A stretch of DNA of 64,000 bases, taken from NCBI GenBank assembly GCA_006386115.1, contig VFIW01000153.1:1-64000 (forward strand), in the 5' to 3' direction. The notes beneath the pieces are model-generated. The model made no database searches. It had not been told where the DNA came from and saw only the letters and a list, made by a program, of their open reading frames with translations. The stretch comes from Globisporangium splendens. Lineage: Eukaryota; Oomycota; Peronosporomycetes; Pythiales; Pythiaceae. Both the position numbers and the translations under genes were made by a program. This document shows, in pieces, positions 41,394 through 54,000 of this stretch; position 1 is the first letter of the stretch; the number at the start of each line of letters is the position of its first letter.

Positions 41394-44300
41394 TTAAGAA
41401 CTCCCGAGGCTCATTAACACTGCTGACAGTGAGGTGTTTCTAAGTCTTGACGGGGTGGCACCGATATCATTGTCGAGTAGAGCTGCGACTTGGGACATAA
41501 CAACTTGATCATTTCCCCGCGATTCGTCGGTGAGTATCTTCGCACTCTTGGAGTTCATTGCCATATTGGCGAGAAGATCGGCCATCTTGTTTTGTTCCCG
41601 TTTTGTGTGATTCCAGGAGGTCCACACAAAGTTGCCGATGATTTGATTTACCCGAACTGCTAGTGGCTGCAACTTGGTCTGGCGTATTGAGGCGAACCCG
41701 TTCTGGGCTGCGATAATCATTTGGCTGTCTCCGAAGACTTCCAACTTGACTTCATAGTGTTGTAGGCAGTGTGCACTGTATGCCAGACCATCTTTCAGTG
41801 CGCTGTATTCGCACCAATTGTTCGTGACCTCAGGTCTCATGTACGCATAACCGCATGCTTTGAGTTCCCATTGATTGCTGCGTTCATTCAGGAAGATGAG
41901 TGCCCAACCGCTGCCTCCTGGACCTGGGTTGCCGCGTGCACCTCCATCGAAATACAAACGCGCCGTCGCCCATGCGTCCGGTTGGCGCGACAAATCTTGT
42001 CTCTCCAGTACGCTGAGCAGTTGGCTCAGGCAAGTTGCATCGATCTTTTCTCCTTTGAGCGTTCTCATCCGATGAGCCACAGCCCGCACTTGCATCACAC
42101 ATGCTGTCCGCACTCGATGGGTGGTTTCTTCGATAATGAGGTGTTGCTGTTCATGCACTATTTCTACTCTCGTTCTCCATAGCAAAATTGGGATGCTTGA
42201 TGTGACGATAAACCAGAGTTTCTGTAGTGCTGTCGAGTGTTCCGGAGTAATGAACCCGAAGCGCTTTTCCAATTCCCGGAGCAAAGATCGTTGACCTGGC
42301 GGTGCTGTGCGGCTAGCAATATGAGGCAAGAAGAGGTTGAGTGCTTGCTCCGTCAATGTTCGGCCCATCCATCGTCCGAGGAAGGCCGTCCACGCGGCTT
42401 GTGCTCACTTGCAACTCCACACTATGTGTGAGATAGTTTCTTTTGTCTCCCCACATCCGGCATTGCTTGGTCACGCCGAAGACTCGATCCTTCCGGATGG
42501 AACAGGTTGAGCTGCATCGTAGAGATCCGGTATGTCGTCCACATCTGATACGGCGTAAGACATCCTCGTTGTTCCCACAGATGTGCTGGCAGCCGATACT
42601 GCACATGGCTGTACCACTGGTCAGTTTTCGCGACTTCGTTGAGCTTGTCTATGAGTCCTCCGAGACCTTGATACAACTTGCTGTGCAACCTCCGTGTTCG
42701 TGCTCGGTCAATTGTCTTCTGGATACTATTTGGGGGAGTGCGTTCGTGCACCAGCCACGGACAGTGAGTCGTGAGCGGGTGCGGTTTGAATGTCCACCCT
42801 GTAGTCTTTATTTCTTCTTCGATCGTTGCCACGTCTTGTTGACAGATAGCACCCCCAGCCCAGTCGGTCACTGTCCAGAGAACTCCGTCTGCTTGCCGTT
42901 GCATCTGGATGTAGTCCGTGTGGCTCCCCTCCGATACTGGCACCGCGATGATGGTTCCCATGCCATTGCTGATCCACTTGTACTCTCGTTTGGTGTGTTT
43001 CCTGCTCCACGGCTCCTGGTGACTGTTCAACTGGTTGCCTGCATCGATTTCTATCTCCGGTGAGCATAGAATGATGCTGGTTACGAGTTTTCGCAAGGCG
43101 GTCATTCGTTTGAACGTGAGAGTCGCCGTCATGGTTGGTAGCCGCACAGAGAACACCCGCTCTTCTTCCCGTCTCGCGTTGAAGCTGGCCAAATTGCATT
43201 CCTTCAGGAAAGGAACCGTTTTGACTGTACACTGCTCGCCTTGACTGTCGATTATCCAGGGGTTGTCGTTCCACTGAAAGGATGGCCAGAAGGCTCAAGT
43301 CTCTTCCGATAGTTGATGAATCGTCTGCTCAGGTTTTCTCCCAAATACACACCTACACGTCTGTCTGATCTCCACTCGAGGTCCAGGGTCGGTAGCAAGG
43401 ATTGCATTTGCTGCTTCAGATCGTCTTTCCACGCAGGATTGCGTCCTTCTGCAACCACCAAGTCTTCACAGAGATACTCCCACCCGAGTTTGTGGATATT
43501 GTTCGTCTGGTACAGCCCTGTCTGTGCGTGCCGGCTTCGCTCCTTGGGTGAAACCGCGCAGCATCCCCAGTTTTGACTTTTGTCCTGATGAACCTGGTCA
43601 TGCCAAGCTTCTGTATACTTGTCTCGCGCTCGCTGTAGCCATTAAGTTGTCGGCCGCATCGCTTGTCGCTTTATTGCAAGAGGTATTGAATAGAGACCTA
43701 TGCCTCCTTCCTTAACCGGCAGGTAGAGCAGGGAAGGACTCACCTTGTGCCTCGTGCCGTCTGTGCCGAGTGTTGATTGCCACAAAAATTGCTTTTGTAG
43801 ATTCACTAGCTGATCCACGACCTTCGCTGGGGGCTTGATGTAGCCGGCAATGAACAGAATCGACGGCAGTAAGACCGAACTCAGTAGAAGCACTCTCCCC
43901 ACCACACTGTTGGAGACTTTGGCCGCGATGATCAATCTGGTTCGGAGCTTTTGCAGGCGGTCCTCCCAATTAGCTTGTGTGATGTTCCCGGTACCTATTT
44001 GGATGCCAAGGTACCTTACCGTCTCTCCATGCTTCAGGACCGGAATGCCGCATCTTTGTTCATGGACTACTGCTGTGTTGAGACAGATATAGCTGCTTTT
44101 CGTTCGTTGCACGTGCAGACCTGATTGCTGGCCGAACTCGGACAGCAGCTGCATCAGTCGAGGCAGCTGTTTCCCTTGTTTCAAAAAGACGGCGGAGTCG
44201 TCGACGAAGGTCGAAATAAGATGGGGTTCCGCTCCGGATCTGGTCACGCGAATTCCTTCCAGATGGGGGTCTTGCTGAACTGCTAGTGCGAGAATCTCCG

Positions 44301-46078
44301 CGGCAACGATAAACAGGAGAGGGGAGAGGGGGCAACCTTGACGAATTCCCGACTTGACCTCCCATTCTCTCGACACTTCACCGTTCACCAGGTACTGCGC
44401 TGTAGTGTCCGAGTGCATTCGACGTACTAAATCCACAAATTGTCGCCCAAAACCGAACTTGCTCAGCACAAGGTACAGAAGTCTCTGTCCAATGTGTCGT
44501 AAGCCTTCATGAAGTCAAACATCGCAATTCCCGGAGCGTCATCCAACCCTTCAGCACTGTTGTGGTACGCTTTGTCCAACGCAGCTTGCATGATGAGGAT
44601 TGCCTCTCGTACTTCTTTTTCAGTGATGGGTGCCATCAAGTCTTGGTTTTGCGCTTCCGTGACTTTTCGAGTTCCCGGAATGTACACCAGTGCATCAAAT
44701 CGCTGTTCAGCCTTCTGCGGAGGGACCGCAGCATGGCTCTGGCCAGTGATTTGGTTCCATTCTGCCCCCATGATGTCCGCCAGACTCGCGTTTGGTGGGT
44801 GGTACCTTCCGGGAGTCGGTTCCAATCGCGAAATTGTTTGATCCCGCTGCCAGTTGGCGATCCTCCGAAAGAAGTGACGAACATCCCCCTGCGTTGCTTG
44901 CATATACTTGCCGAATTTAAACTCTGCTGCCTCACTTGCCGCGTTTGCTTGCTCTTCGATCAGCTGACGCCTTGTGCGGTTTGCCGGTCGGTGCTGCTGA
45001 TCCTCCAATTTTTGCCGATATCTTCGTACTTGCCGCTTCTCTGTTCGACTTACTCTCAGTATTGCTTTGATGATACGCTGCTCCAGGTTGCTCCATACGA
45101 TTGACCCTTCACTCTGCATCAGCTCCAGATCGTGAGCGATTGCCTTTTGCACCTCAGTCCGCACCAAGTCAGGACGCGAGGTTCGCATCGGGTACCTGCA
45201 CTTGTTCACCTTCCTTGGTCTCTGCGGTTGACTCGTCCATTTCATATGCAGCACCACTGCTTGGTGATCCGAGTAGCGCTTGGGTAGCTCTATGGCCTCC
45301 CATTGCACGGCGCTGCCCAGGTTTCCTGCGATATAGAATCGGTCGAGTCGACTGGCTGAGTTTTTCCTCCAGTATGTGAAATGCTCCGTCGGTTCCCTCT
45401 GAACTGGCCACTCCGGATCCTCCACTAGCTCCCGTGCGTCGTAAATGCTCCACTCCGTCACTAGTCGTCTCAGTTCTGCACTTTCGCACTGCACAGATAG
45501 CCGAACTCCTCTTTGGTACCGGTCCCGTTGCTTGTCGAGCACACAATTGAAGTCACCTCCGAGCACTGCTGCTTCTTGATGAGTCCCGAACTCTTTGTTT
45601 AGGCGTCGGAAGAAGTGTTCTCGCTCTGATTTCTTGTTGGGTGCGTACACATTAATCCACACCACTCCCTTGGACTTGATAGCGACTGTGCGATTTGTCC
45701 ACTTGGATTCCTCGATCAGTTGTGTTTCGCTAATCGTCTTCGGATTTGTGAGTATTGCCACTCCGCCGGTCGCGTCAGGATGGATGGACCAAAAGGATGT
45801 TGGTTCGTCCAGGTTTGCAACCCCCGATATTCGGTTCCAGTAATGTCGGAGTCTGCTTTCTTCTTTGGCTGTGGTGATCCTCGTCTCCTGTAAATAAATG
45901 ATATCATACTTTTCTGCGGTTAGTGCCCCCTTGAGGTCCTCTAACCATTTTGTTCGTTCTTTCTTTTTGAATCCGCACACGTTCTAAGTTAATACCTGTA
46001 GCGTGTTTGGACATGGTCTTTTTTCCTTTTTTTGGTTTTTGTAAAATGCATTCTTGAGGGCATGTAGCGCGGCGTACA
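41394..46078 (-). pseudogene. LINE ORF2 copy 1: APE endonuclease, RT, RNase H; broken
   Basis: ATG 46078 (MYAALHALKN) leads to an in-frame TAG at 45984-45986 exactly before NVCGFKKKER, the endonuclease start. Then come IYLQETRI, LGGDFNCVLDK, RLDRFYIA and YSDHQAV. One A missing from a run near 44480 shifts frame after AYDTLDRDF. The RT continues at 44469-43642 with IRQGCPLSPLLF and FVDDSAVF, stops at a TAA near 43640, and resumes in other frames (43461-43252, 43192-42422 and 42606-42313). RNase H is at 42368-41394: YFDGGARGNPG, NWCEYSALKDGL, VFGDSQ and NKMADLLANMA, all four acidic residues present. Comparison with copy 2 shows the damage is specific to this copy, except the TAG. Confidence 0.85.
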
Positions 46079-46128
46079 TTTCTGTGCCTGGGCTACTGCC
46101 ACCTTGGTTACCTGTTGGTGTTGCGCCT

Positions 46129-48848
46129 TTAGTACCTTGAAGGCTCGACCGAGTCCACTTCCATGGTGACTTGAGCCATGATCACCGAAAGAGCTGACCA
46201 TTCGCTGAGCTCCTCTCCACTCTTGAAGGCTGCTTTGAGTTCTCTGGTTTGTTTCAACATCGCACACAAGTCTTCAATCGCCTCGTACAGGATGTCTGGG
46301 TCTTCGGCGTCACTGGACCCGAACGTCTGCAGCTCCTCCTCATACACCACTGTGCAGATGATGTAGCGGCTGAGCTTCTCTAGCTGGGTCGGGTGACAAA
46401 GTCGCAGAACTTCGAGGCCACCATACTTTATTTTTTCTAGCGTCAACCAGTCTTCCTTGGAGTTGAGCAGTGCCACCCGTTGTTGCTTCGTGGTTGCCGT
46501 TGCAATCCTGTCAAACCAACCTGTGATCCATACCCTGGTTTCTGCTTGATCGGTGCGGTATGAAAGACGTTTGAGTCCTTCCTCAATCACCTGTCCGCGC
46601 AGAACTTGCGTCAAGTCCACTGGCGTTGGCCCGCTGAGATGGTTCAGCACATGATGCGGCCCTGGCGACGTCTTCAACATCGCTAGAATTCGCTCCCACT
46701 CATTGAGAGCTGCCTGCGTCCATACATCACGATTGGACGAGAGCAGAGGAAAGGGGCACTTGGTTTCTTGCTTCCATTGCTCCTGGAACCCTTCCCAATG
46801 CTCCTGCAGCGTGCGCTCGAGGTCTCTGCGTTTCTGCATGGAGTCTCCTTCGATCACCAAACGTCTCGAGAGCGTTTTGGTTTTCTTGAGGGGGATATTG
46901 GGGCTGTTCAGGTTTATCGCGACGTCACCATCTATTGCTGTGAGCATCAGGGTTTCGTCTCTCTCTCGCTTCCTGGGTTGTTGAGGTAACTCGGTTGTGG
47001 GCGAGTGATATACCACAAGCTGGTTCTCCTGCGATGCGAACGACCAGCCGTGTTGTCCGCTGAGCTGGTTTGGCTCGAACTTTTCTCGCTCGTCCAGCGA
47101 TGGAGTCCACACTGACTCTCCCAAACTGGAATTGTCGCTGTCCTCCATTGAATCGTCTGTTTCTCGATCGTCTTCGAATTGACCAGATCGGTCCGTCTTG
47201 AACTCCGCCTTGCTCCTCACGGATCCTTGGAGATGCTTCGCTAGTGATGAGCTCGTCATATTCGCCAGTGGCGTTGGGTCGTTCAGGGTTCTGAAATGCA
47301 GACTGTTGTAGTGTTCGTTTGCGAATTTCATCACAATTGGTAGCGGACTGCTCGTGGCCACTGCTTCGTTTGTGTCTTGACGGAGCTCGTCTTCCCATTG
47401 CTTCCCTGTGCACACATGTTCTTTGGCTGGCAAAAACTGGCCGCCTCCATGGACTCTGGATTGCGGCTTGTAAATTGCAAAGCCCTTACGGTCTCCGTAC
47501 GTTGTCTCGATCAGCACGAAGATTTTTCTCTGCAAAGCCTTGGCAGCCATCCGCAAGGACTCCGGGCCACCCCACAGGGATCCTGGCAGCGTGGAAGATC
47601 GGCTGGAGGAGCTGCTTGCGATATCGCTGAAATAGTCGAGAACATCTGCTCTCCTTTCTTTTGGGCTCATTTTCCGATCCCCTCTCCCCAGTGCTTCGAG
47701 TATTCCCAAATGAGTTCCTTCAGGAAATTCGAGATCGAAGTTGAGCCGTGCTGCCGCGTTCATGCTTTGCTTGATTCTGCTCGCCGTGGCCTCGAGCAGC
47801 TTCTCATTGGCCATGTTGTCATGCACGATTTGGAGTATCGCTTCCGCCACTGCATAAAATTGGCAATTTCCGGTAGGTGGTGTTGTTGCTTCTGCAAGTC
47901 CGTTGGCGTCCATCACGTCTTGAATCGTGTACTCCCCATCCCAGTCCATGATGTCGTTACGATTCGGGTTGAGCTCGGTTTGTCTTTCCACGTGCACCTT
48001 CATTAACTCGTCCCTATCTCGTCGGAAGCGCATCAGCTCTTTTGCCCACCGGATGTCATCCTTATAAATTTGTCTTGGACCGTTTTTCTGGCTTGCCTTT
48101 GACGCGGGTCCTTTTGTGTTCGCTGCTCCCCCGTTTAGTTTCGCCTTCGCCTGCTCTTTGAGATTGCCGGTTTGTTGTCCTGAAGTTCCTGTTTTCACTG
48201 TAAACGACACATTTTTTGTTAGATTATTTGGGTTGGGGTTCGGTTGTGGGCTGGACGTGTTGGTCTCGTCAGGCGTCACGGGATTCGTGTTCTCGCTCGG
48301 CTTGTTTTCCCCCCTGGCGTGAGGATCCTCTGTTGCGGGTTGAAGTGGCTGTTTCTGTTTGTCGATGCCATCTGAGACAGACTCCTTAATTTCCGCTGCA
48401 CTGGTGAAAGTGGCTGGCTTTCTCGGGAGTTTACTCACGATCTCATCGTCTGCGTGAATACAGTTGTTAGTTTTTAGTTCCTGTTCTGTTGCCTTACACG
48501 CTCGCGCGAAATGTCCCGCTGCCCCGCAGATTAAACAAGGAGCCATTCTGTACTTGGATGCGTGGTGAAGGATGATCGTTTGCCCTCTCCAAATAATTCG
48601 TCTGACATCGATAAGCGCTTTGGACACAATTCCTCTTCAAAGAGTACCTCCCACAACTGCGATTGGTGGGATATTGGGCCGTATTTATCGAGTGGGTAGG
48701 CGTAGAATCGCTTGCCTGTCGTCTGCTTCAAGTATTCTAAAAACAGGGACATATTCATTGAGCGAGCAGTGTTCAACAGTTGAATTTTGTACCTGGATCT
48801 CGATTCTGCATTCTGTAGCCCGTCAGCTCCCAATTGCCTGTTCCACAC
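46129..48848 (-). CDS. LINE ORF1: zinc knuckle plus OTU-like cysteine protease
   Basis: An 832-codon frame (48627-46129), preceded in another frame by 48848-48531 (LFLEYLKQTTGKRFYAYP). The two probably form one protein separated by a frameshift near 48625. PCLICGAAGHFARAC is a CX2CX4HX4C knuckle. A low-complexity stretch follows, then an OTU-like domain: PPTGNCQFYAVAEAI with the active-site Cys, and about 180 residues later KFANEHYNSLHF with the His. The usual Asp three residues before the Cys is Thr here. The last 250 residues are helical with many charged residues. ORF1 normally binds LINE RNA. OTU domains remove or cleave ubiquitin chains and turn up in several transposon groups; the role here is unknown. 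Confidence 0.75.
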
Positions 48849-48865
48849 GCAGTCATTATGTATAG

Positions 48866-48905
48866 TGACTCATCTCTCTGGTGAGTCATTTAGTGTAGTG
48901 ACTCA
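48866..48905. promoter_or_regulatory. three AP-1/GCN4-type boxes at the LINE 5' end
   Basis: TGACTCA at 48866-48872, TGAGTCA at 48882-48888 and TGACTCA at 48899-48905, spaced 16 and 17 bases, one and a half helical turns. They lie just upstream of the first LINE ORF1 codons and so probably belong to its internal promoter. TCATT follows several of them and weaker TAGTCAT repeats continue to 48945. Confidence 0.5.
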
Positions 48906-49211
48906 TTTGGTGGTAGCTAGTCATTTCGAAGTAATTAGTCATCTGCATTCGTTGCTGTCGAAGCAAAAGGTAGGCAGCAACTTTCATTTCAATCACAATT
49001 CAATTGGCATCCTCAGCAAGAAGCACGATTCGCTACACAGCTAGTATTTTCTCGTTTCTGATTATATTCTGGATTTGGAGAGTTGTTGGTCAGATAAAGA
49101 TTGCAAGAGCGACCAACGGATATACTCATATACTTGGTATCAAGATCGCGCGCGGACCGACGGGTATACTCATGGACTTGGTATCAGGATCAAAGAGTAA
49201 CGATACCTCTA

Positions 49212-50194
49212 CTATTGTGCTTCGACAAGAAAGCGAGCTACCGGTACGGCCTCAATCGGATACGCCTCTCGGCCATACTCCACAGGCATACGCACCGCTT
49301 CATCTACGATCATGTCGAAGTAACCTAAGAATCTCTCCGCATCGAAACCGCAGTCGGGATTGAACCCGTACACAGCGATTTTGATGAACGACGCGACTTC
49401 TTTTGCGCGGGCTCCGCACTGGGCTTGACGAGAGAGGAGAACGTGTCTGTTAGTTCAAGCGTAGCATTTCACGTCACAAACCATGGTCATACCTGCTCTT
49501 GAAGCCAATCGTCCAGGTTGCGCTTGAGGTTGTCGCGGTGTGTGATGCCATTCGGGTAGTACTGCCAACTTCGGACAACGAAGCCTCCTTCTTTTTCCAG
49601 CTCTTTGATTGTAGGATTCACATGCTTGTCTCGCTGTCCCTCGATCATCTTGTACAGACGCGGCCATTCACTGCCGTAAATGCAGCGCTGCTTAGGACAC
49701 GCGGACACATCAAGCACAGCAATCCCCGGCTGGAATTTTCGCCCGCGTGGATTGACGATTGATTTGGGATGGCTGTGTGAGAGTGCATTGAAGAGCTGGG
49801 ATGACTTGTCCACAGCGGCCGTGAGCGTGTTGTGTGTCCTGCGTGCATAGCTGTGCACTTGACGGAGCTCGTCTCTAATCTCTGTCAGTGTGGTCTCCAT
49901 GCGGTCTCCGCGCGCATCAGCAGCACTGGCACGCTCTTCAGCAGCACTTGCACGCTCTTCAGCAGCACTGGCACGCACTTCAGCAGCACTTGCACGCTCT
50001 TCAGCAGTACTGGCACGCACTTCAGCAGCATCTGCATGTTGGCGTTCCTGCGCGAGGGCGTTCTCCGCGGTCTGTGCGCGCTGCTGCTCATGCTGGAGAG
50101 AGCGAAGTGCGGCTAAGAACACCTCACGACTACGAAGGTCCTCATTGTGAAGAATTTCGTGCTCCAGCGATCGAAGCGTGTCCACGGTGGCCAT
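49212..50194 (-). CDS. coiled-coil protein with viral-type C-terminal domain, two exons (member a)
   Basis: ATG 50194 in a strong context (GCCATGG). Exon 1 is 49493-50194, the intron 49419-49492 (GTATGA donor, ACTAAC branch site, CCCAG acceptor, 74 nt), exon 2 49212-49418 to TAG. The alternative acceptor CAAG five bases earlier gives a shorter, less plausible tail. Residues 35-100 are heptads with EERASAAEVRASA repeats; then a 100-residue globular domain with IAVLDVSACPKQR and PNGITHRDNL ends at the intron. The exon 2 product is acidic and ends PVARFLVEAQ. The globular part resembles the C-terminal domains after KilA-N/Bro modules of large DNA viruses, which is a weak match. It is 97-98% like member b by eye, which has fewer heptad repeats. 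Function unknown. Confidence 0.65.
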
Positions 50195-50305
50195 GGCGTT
50201 CAAAATTCTGAATGGCGGTATTGTTTCTTGTGTTCAGTTTAGGGAACTCCTGGTTTGGTGTGTACCACACTACTATATTTGGTCTGCCTTCAAGTGATGT
50301 GGTCC

Positions 50306-50412
50306 AGTTAGTGTAATAGGCTATACCTAACCATTACATGAAAGTGCGGCTGTGCCCTACTTTAGTGTTGACCACACCACCTTCAAATCGTACTTTGTGG
50401 ACAAAGGCTGTG
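50306..50412 (-). repeat. fragment of a Gypsy-type LTR
   Basis: TGTAATAGGCTATACCTAACCATTACATGAA is the inverted 3' end of the LTR at 31463 with a few changes, and CCACACCACCTTCA continues the match. Only about 100 bp remain. Its left edge coincides exactly with the end of the block shared by coiled-coil genes a and b (GTGGTCCAGTT). Confidence 0.6.
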
Positions 50413-51062
50413 TCTTAGAGAGAGAGAGAAGATAGAGAGAGAGAAGATAGAGAGAGAGAGAGTGAAGGTGATGATGATGAAAAAGAATCTATTGAACTCA
50501 GAGTTTAAGATTTCCAGGGGAAGAGAATTGGGGGGTTCTCAGCTATCATATCCTGCCGTAACACAAGCATTCTCACACTTGCGTCCGGGTTTTTCGTAAT
50601 TTTCTAGTTTTTCTGGCATTTGGAGTTTCTTCGTTTGCCATTTTGTAAATGGCTTTGTTCGTTGTTGTACGTTTTGGCTGTGCTTTGTCAGCCTCACTTG
50701 CACTAGTGAACGTCGCGCTTCGATGCTTCGATCACGTCTAGAGTCACAGAGCCGGTAGGCTCTGTTACGGGGTCTTGTGCTGCTCGGTATGGTGGCCGCA
50801 GACAGCGGGGAGTCTTGTGCTGTTCGGTATGGTGGCCGCAGACAGCGGGTAATAGTGCGGCGTCCTGGTGGGCGTCGCAGTTGTGCTTCGTGGCGGATTG
50901 ACCGCGACATAGGGTCCGTAGTCGTGCTCATAGTGATCGTGCATTCCATTCCTCACCACCCCAGGGCCTCCAAGAAGGAGGGATTCTCTCCCTGGGATGG
51001 TCCGGTCCAAACTGGACCGCTGAGGCTGGAACTGGACCGCTTGAGCTCTACTGGGAAAAATG
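50413..51062 (-). repeat. short retroelement relic ending in a GA microsatellite
   Basis: At 50413-50460 lies AGAGAGAGAGA with GATAGA interruptions, then TCTATTGAACTCAGAGTTTAAGATT, a variant of the 3' end of the LINEs at 41340 and 51063. Inside, GTATGGTGGCCGCAGACAGCGGG occurs twice (about 50788 and 50826). The minus frame 50949-50539 (136 codons) shows no recognisable domain. It may be the 3' part of a related LINE or a non-autonomous element borrowing the same tail. Confidence 0.45.
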
Positions 51063-54000
51063 GAGAATGAGAGAGAGAGAAGGTAATTCTATTGAACTTA
51101 TGGTCTACATACAGTTTAAGAATTCCTGAGTCTCATTAACACTGCTGACAGTGACGTGTTTCTAAGTTTTGACGGTGTGGCACCGATATCATTGTCGAGT
51201 AGAGCTGCGACTTGGGACAGAAGTACTTGATCATTTCCCGCGATTCGTCGGCGAGTATCTTCGCATTCTTGGAGTTCATTGCCATGTTGGCGAGAAGGTC
51301 GGCCATTTTGTTTTGTTCTCGTTTTGTGTGATTCCAGGAGGTCCACGCAAAGTTGGCGATGATTTGATTTACCCGAACTGCTAGTGGCTGCAACTTGGTC
51401 TGGCGTATTGAGGCGAACCCGTTCTGGGATGCGATAATCGTTTGGCTGTCTCCGAAGACTTCCAACTTGACTTCATAATGCTGTAGGTAGTGTGCACTGT
51501 ATGCCAGACCATCTTTCAGCGCGCTGTATTCGCACCAATTGTTCGTGACTTCTGGTCCCATGTACGCATAGCCGCATGCTTTGAGTTCCCATCGATTGCT
51601 GCGTTCATTCAGGAAGATGAGTGCCCATCCGCTGCCTCCTGGACCTGGGTTGCCGCGTGCACCTCCATCGAAATACAAACGCGCCGTCGCCCATGCTTCC
51701 AGTTGGCGCGACAAGTCTTGTCTCTCCAGTACGCTGAGCAGTTGGCTCAGGCAAGTTGCATCGATCTTTTCTCCTTTGAGCGTTCTCATCCGATGAGCCA
51801 CGGCCCGCACTTGCATCACACACGCTGTCCACACTCGCTGGGTACTTTCTTCGATAGTGAGTGTTGCCGTTCATGCACTATTTCCACTCTCGTTCTCCAT
51901 AGCAAAACTGGGATGCTTGATGTGACGATAAACCAAAGTTTCTGTAGTGCTACAGAGTGTTCCGGAGTAATGAACCCGAAGTGCTTTTCCAATTCCCGGA
52001 GCAAAGATCGTTGACCTGGCGGGGCTGTGCGACTAGCAATATGAGGCAGGAAGAGGTTGAGTGCTTGCTCTGTCAATGTTCGACCCATCCATCGCCCGAG
52101 AAGGCCGTCCACGCGGCTTGTGCTCGCTTGCAACTCCAGATTATGTGTGAGATAGTTTCTTTTGTCTCCCCACATCCGGCATTGCTTGGGCACGCCGAAG
52201 ACTCGATCCTTCCGGATGGAACAGGTTGAGCTGCATCGTAGAAATCCGGTATGTCGTCCACATCTGATACGGCGTAAGACATCCTCGTTGTTTCCACAGA
52301 TCTGCTGGTAGTCGATACTGCACATGGCTGTACCACTGGTCAGTTTTCGCGACTTCGTTGAGCTTGTCTATGAGTCCTCCGAGACCTTGATACAACTTGC
52401 TGTGCAGCCTCCGTGTTCGTGCTCGGTCAATTGTCTTCTGGATGCTGTTTGGGGGAGTACGTTCGTGCACCAGCCACGGACAGTGAGTCGTGAGCGGGTG
52501 CGGTTTGAATGTCCACCCTACGGTCTTTATTTCTTCTTCGATCATTGCCACGTCTTGTTGACAGTAGCATCCCCGCCCAGTCGGTCACTGTCCAGAGAAC
52601 TCCGTTTGCTTGCCGTTGCATCTGAATGTAGTCCGTGTGGCTCCCTCCGATACTGGCACCGCGATGATGGTTCCCATGCCATTGCTGATCCACTTGTACT
52701 CTCGTTTTGTGTGTTTCCTGCTCCACGGCTCCTGGTGACTGTTCAGCTGGTTGCCTGCATCGATTTCTATCTCCGGTGAGCATAGAATGATGCTGGTTAC
52801 GAGTTTTCGCAAGGTGGTCATTCGTTTGAACGTGAGAGTCGCCGTCATGGTTGGTAGCCGCACGGAGAACACTCGCTCTTCCTCCCGTCTCACGTTGAAG
52901 CTGGCCAAATTGCATTCCTTCAGGAAAGGAACCGTTTTGACTGAATACTGCTCGCCTTGACTGTCGATTATCCAGGGGTTGTCGTTCCACTGAAAGGATG
53001 GCCAGAAGGCTCGAGTCTCTTCCGATAGTTGATGAATCGTCTGCTCAGGTTTTCTCCCAAAGTACACACCTACACGTCCGTCTGATCTCCACTCGAGGTC
53101 CAGGGTCGGTAGCAAGGATTCCATTTGCCGCTTCAGATCGTCTTTCCACGCGAGATTGCGTCCCTCTGCAGCCACCAGGTCTTCACCGAGATACTCCCAC
53201 CCGAGTCTGTGGATATTGTTCGTCTGGTACAGCCTTGTCTGTGCGTTCTGGCTTCGCTCCTTGGGTGAAATCGCGCAGCACCCCCAGTTTTGACTTATGT
53301 CCTGATGAACCTGTTCATGCCATGCTTCTGTGTACTTGTCTCGCGCTCGCTGTAGCCACCGAGTTGTCCGCCGCATCGCTTGTCGCTTTATTGCAAGAGG
53401 TATTGAATAGAGACCTATGCCTCCTTCCTTGACTGGCAAGTAGAGCAGGGAAGGACTCACCATGTGCCTCGTGCCGTCTGTGCCGAGTGTCGATTTCCAC
53501 AAAAACTGCTTTTGTAGATTCACTAGCTGGTCCACGACCTTCGCTGGGGGCTTGATGTAGCTGACAGTGAACAGAATCGACGGCAGTAAGACCGAATTCA
53601 GTATAAGCACTCTCCCCACCACACTGTTGGAGACTTTGGCTGCGATGATCAATCTGGTTCGGAGCTTTTGCAGGCGGTCCTCCCAATTAGCTTGTGTGAT
53701 GTTCCCGGTACCTATTTGGATGCCAAGGTACCTCACCGTCTCTCCATGCTTCAGGACCGGAATGCCGCATCTTTGTTCCTGGACTACTGCTGTGTTGAGA
53801 CAGATGTAGCTGCTTTTCGTTGGTTGCACGTGCAGACCTGATTGCTGGCCGAACTCGGACAGCAGCTGCATCAGTCGAGGCAGCTGTTTCCCTTGTTTCA
53901 AAAAGACGGCGGAGTCGTCGACGAAGGTCGAAATGAGATGGGGTTCTGCTCCGGATCTGGTCACGCGAATTCCTTCCAGATGGGGGTCTTGCTGAACTGC

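Larger units (their letters stand above)
41340..48905 (-). mobile_element. LINE with APE endonuclease, RT, RNase H and OTU-bearing ORF1 (copy 1)
   Basis: A near full-length non-LTR retrotransposon. From its 5' end it has a promoter region with TGACTCA boxes, ORF1 (about 48848-46129), a short spacer, ORF2 (46078-41394), a 3' tail AGTTCAATAGAATTACC and a CT microsatellite (GA run at 41345-41360) in place of poly(A). It is highly similar to copy 2 at 51063-55962. ORF2 carries several breaks. Confidence 0.85.

Noticed and set aside
42443..45379. Plus-strand frames of 90-206 codons across the LINE
   Set aside because: They mirror ORF2 and appear in both LINE copies only because the copies are near identical.
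50539..50949. 136-codon frame as exon 2 of coiled-coil member c
   Set aside because: No similarity to exon 2 of the other members; it contains a tandem repeat and lies in retroelement-like sequence.
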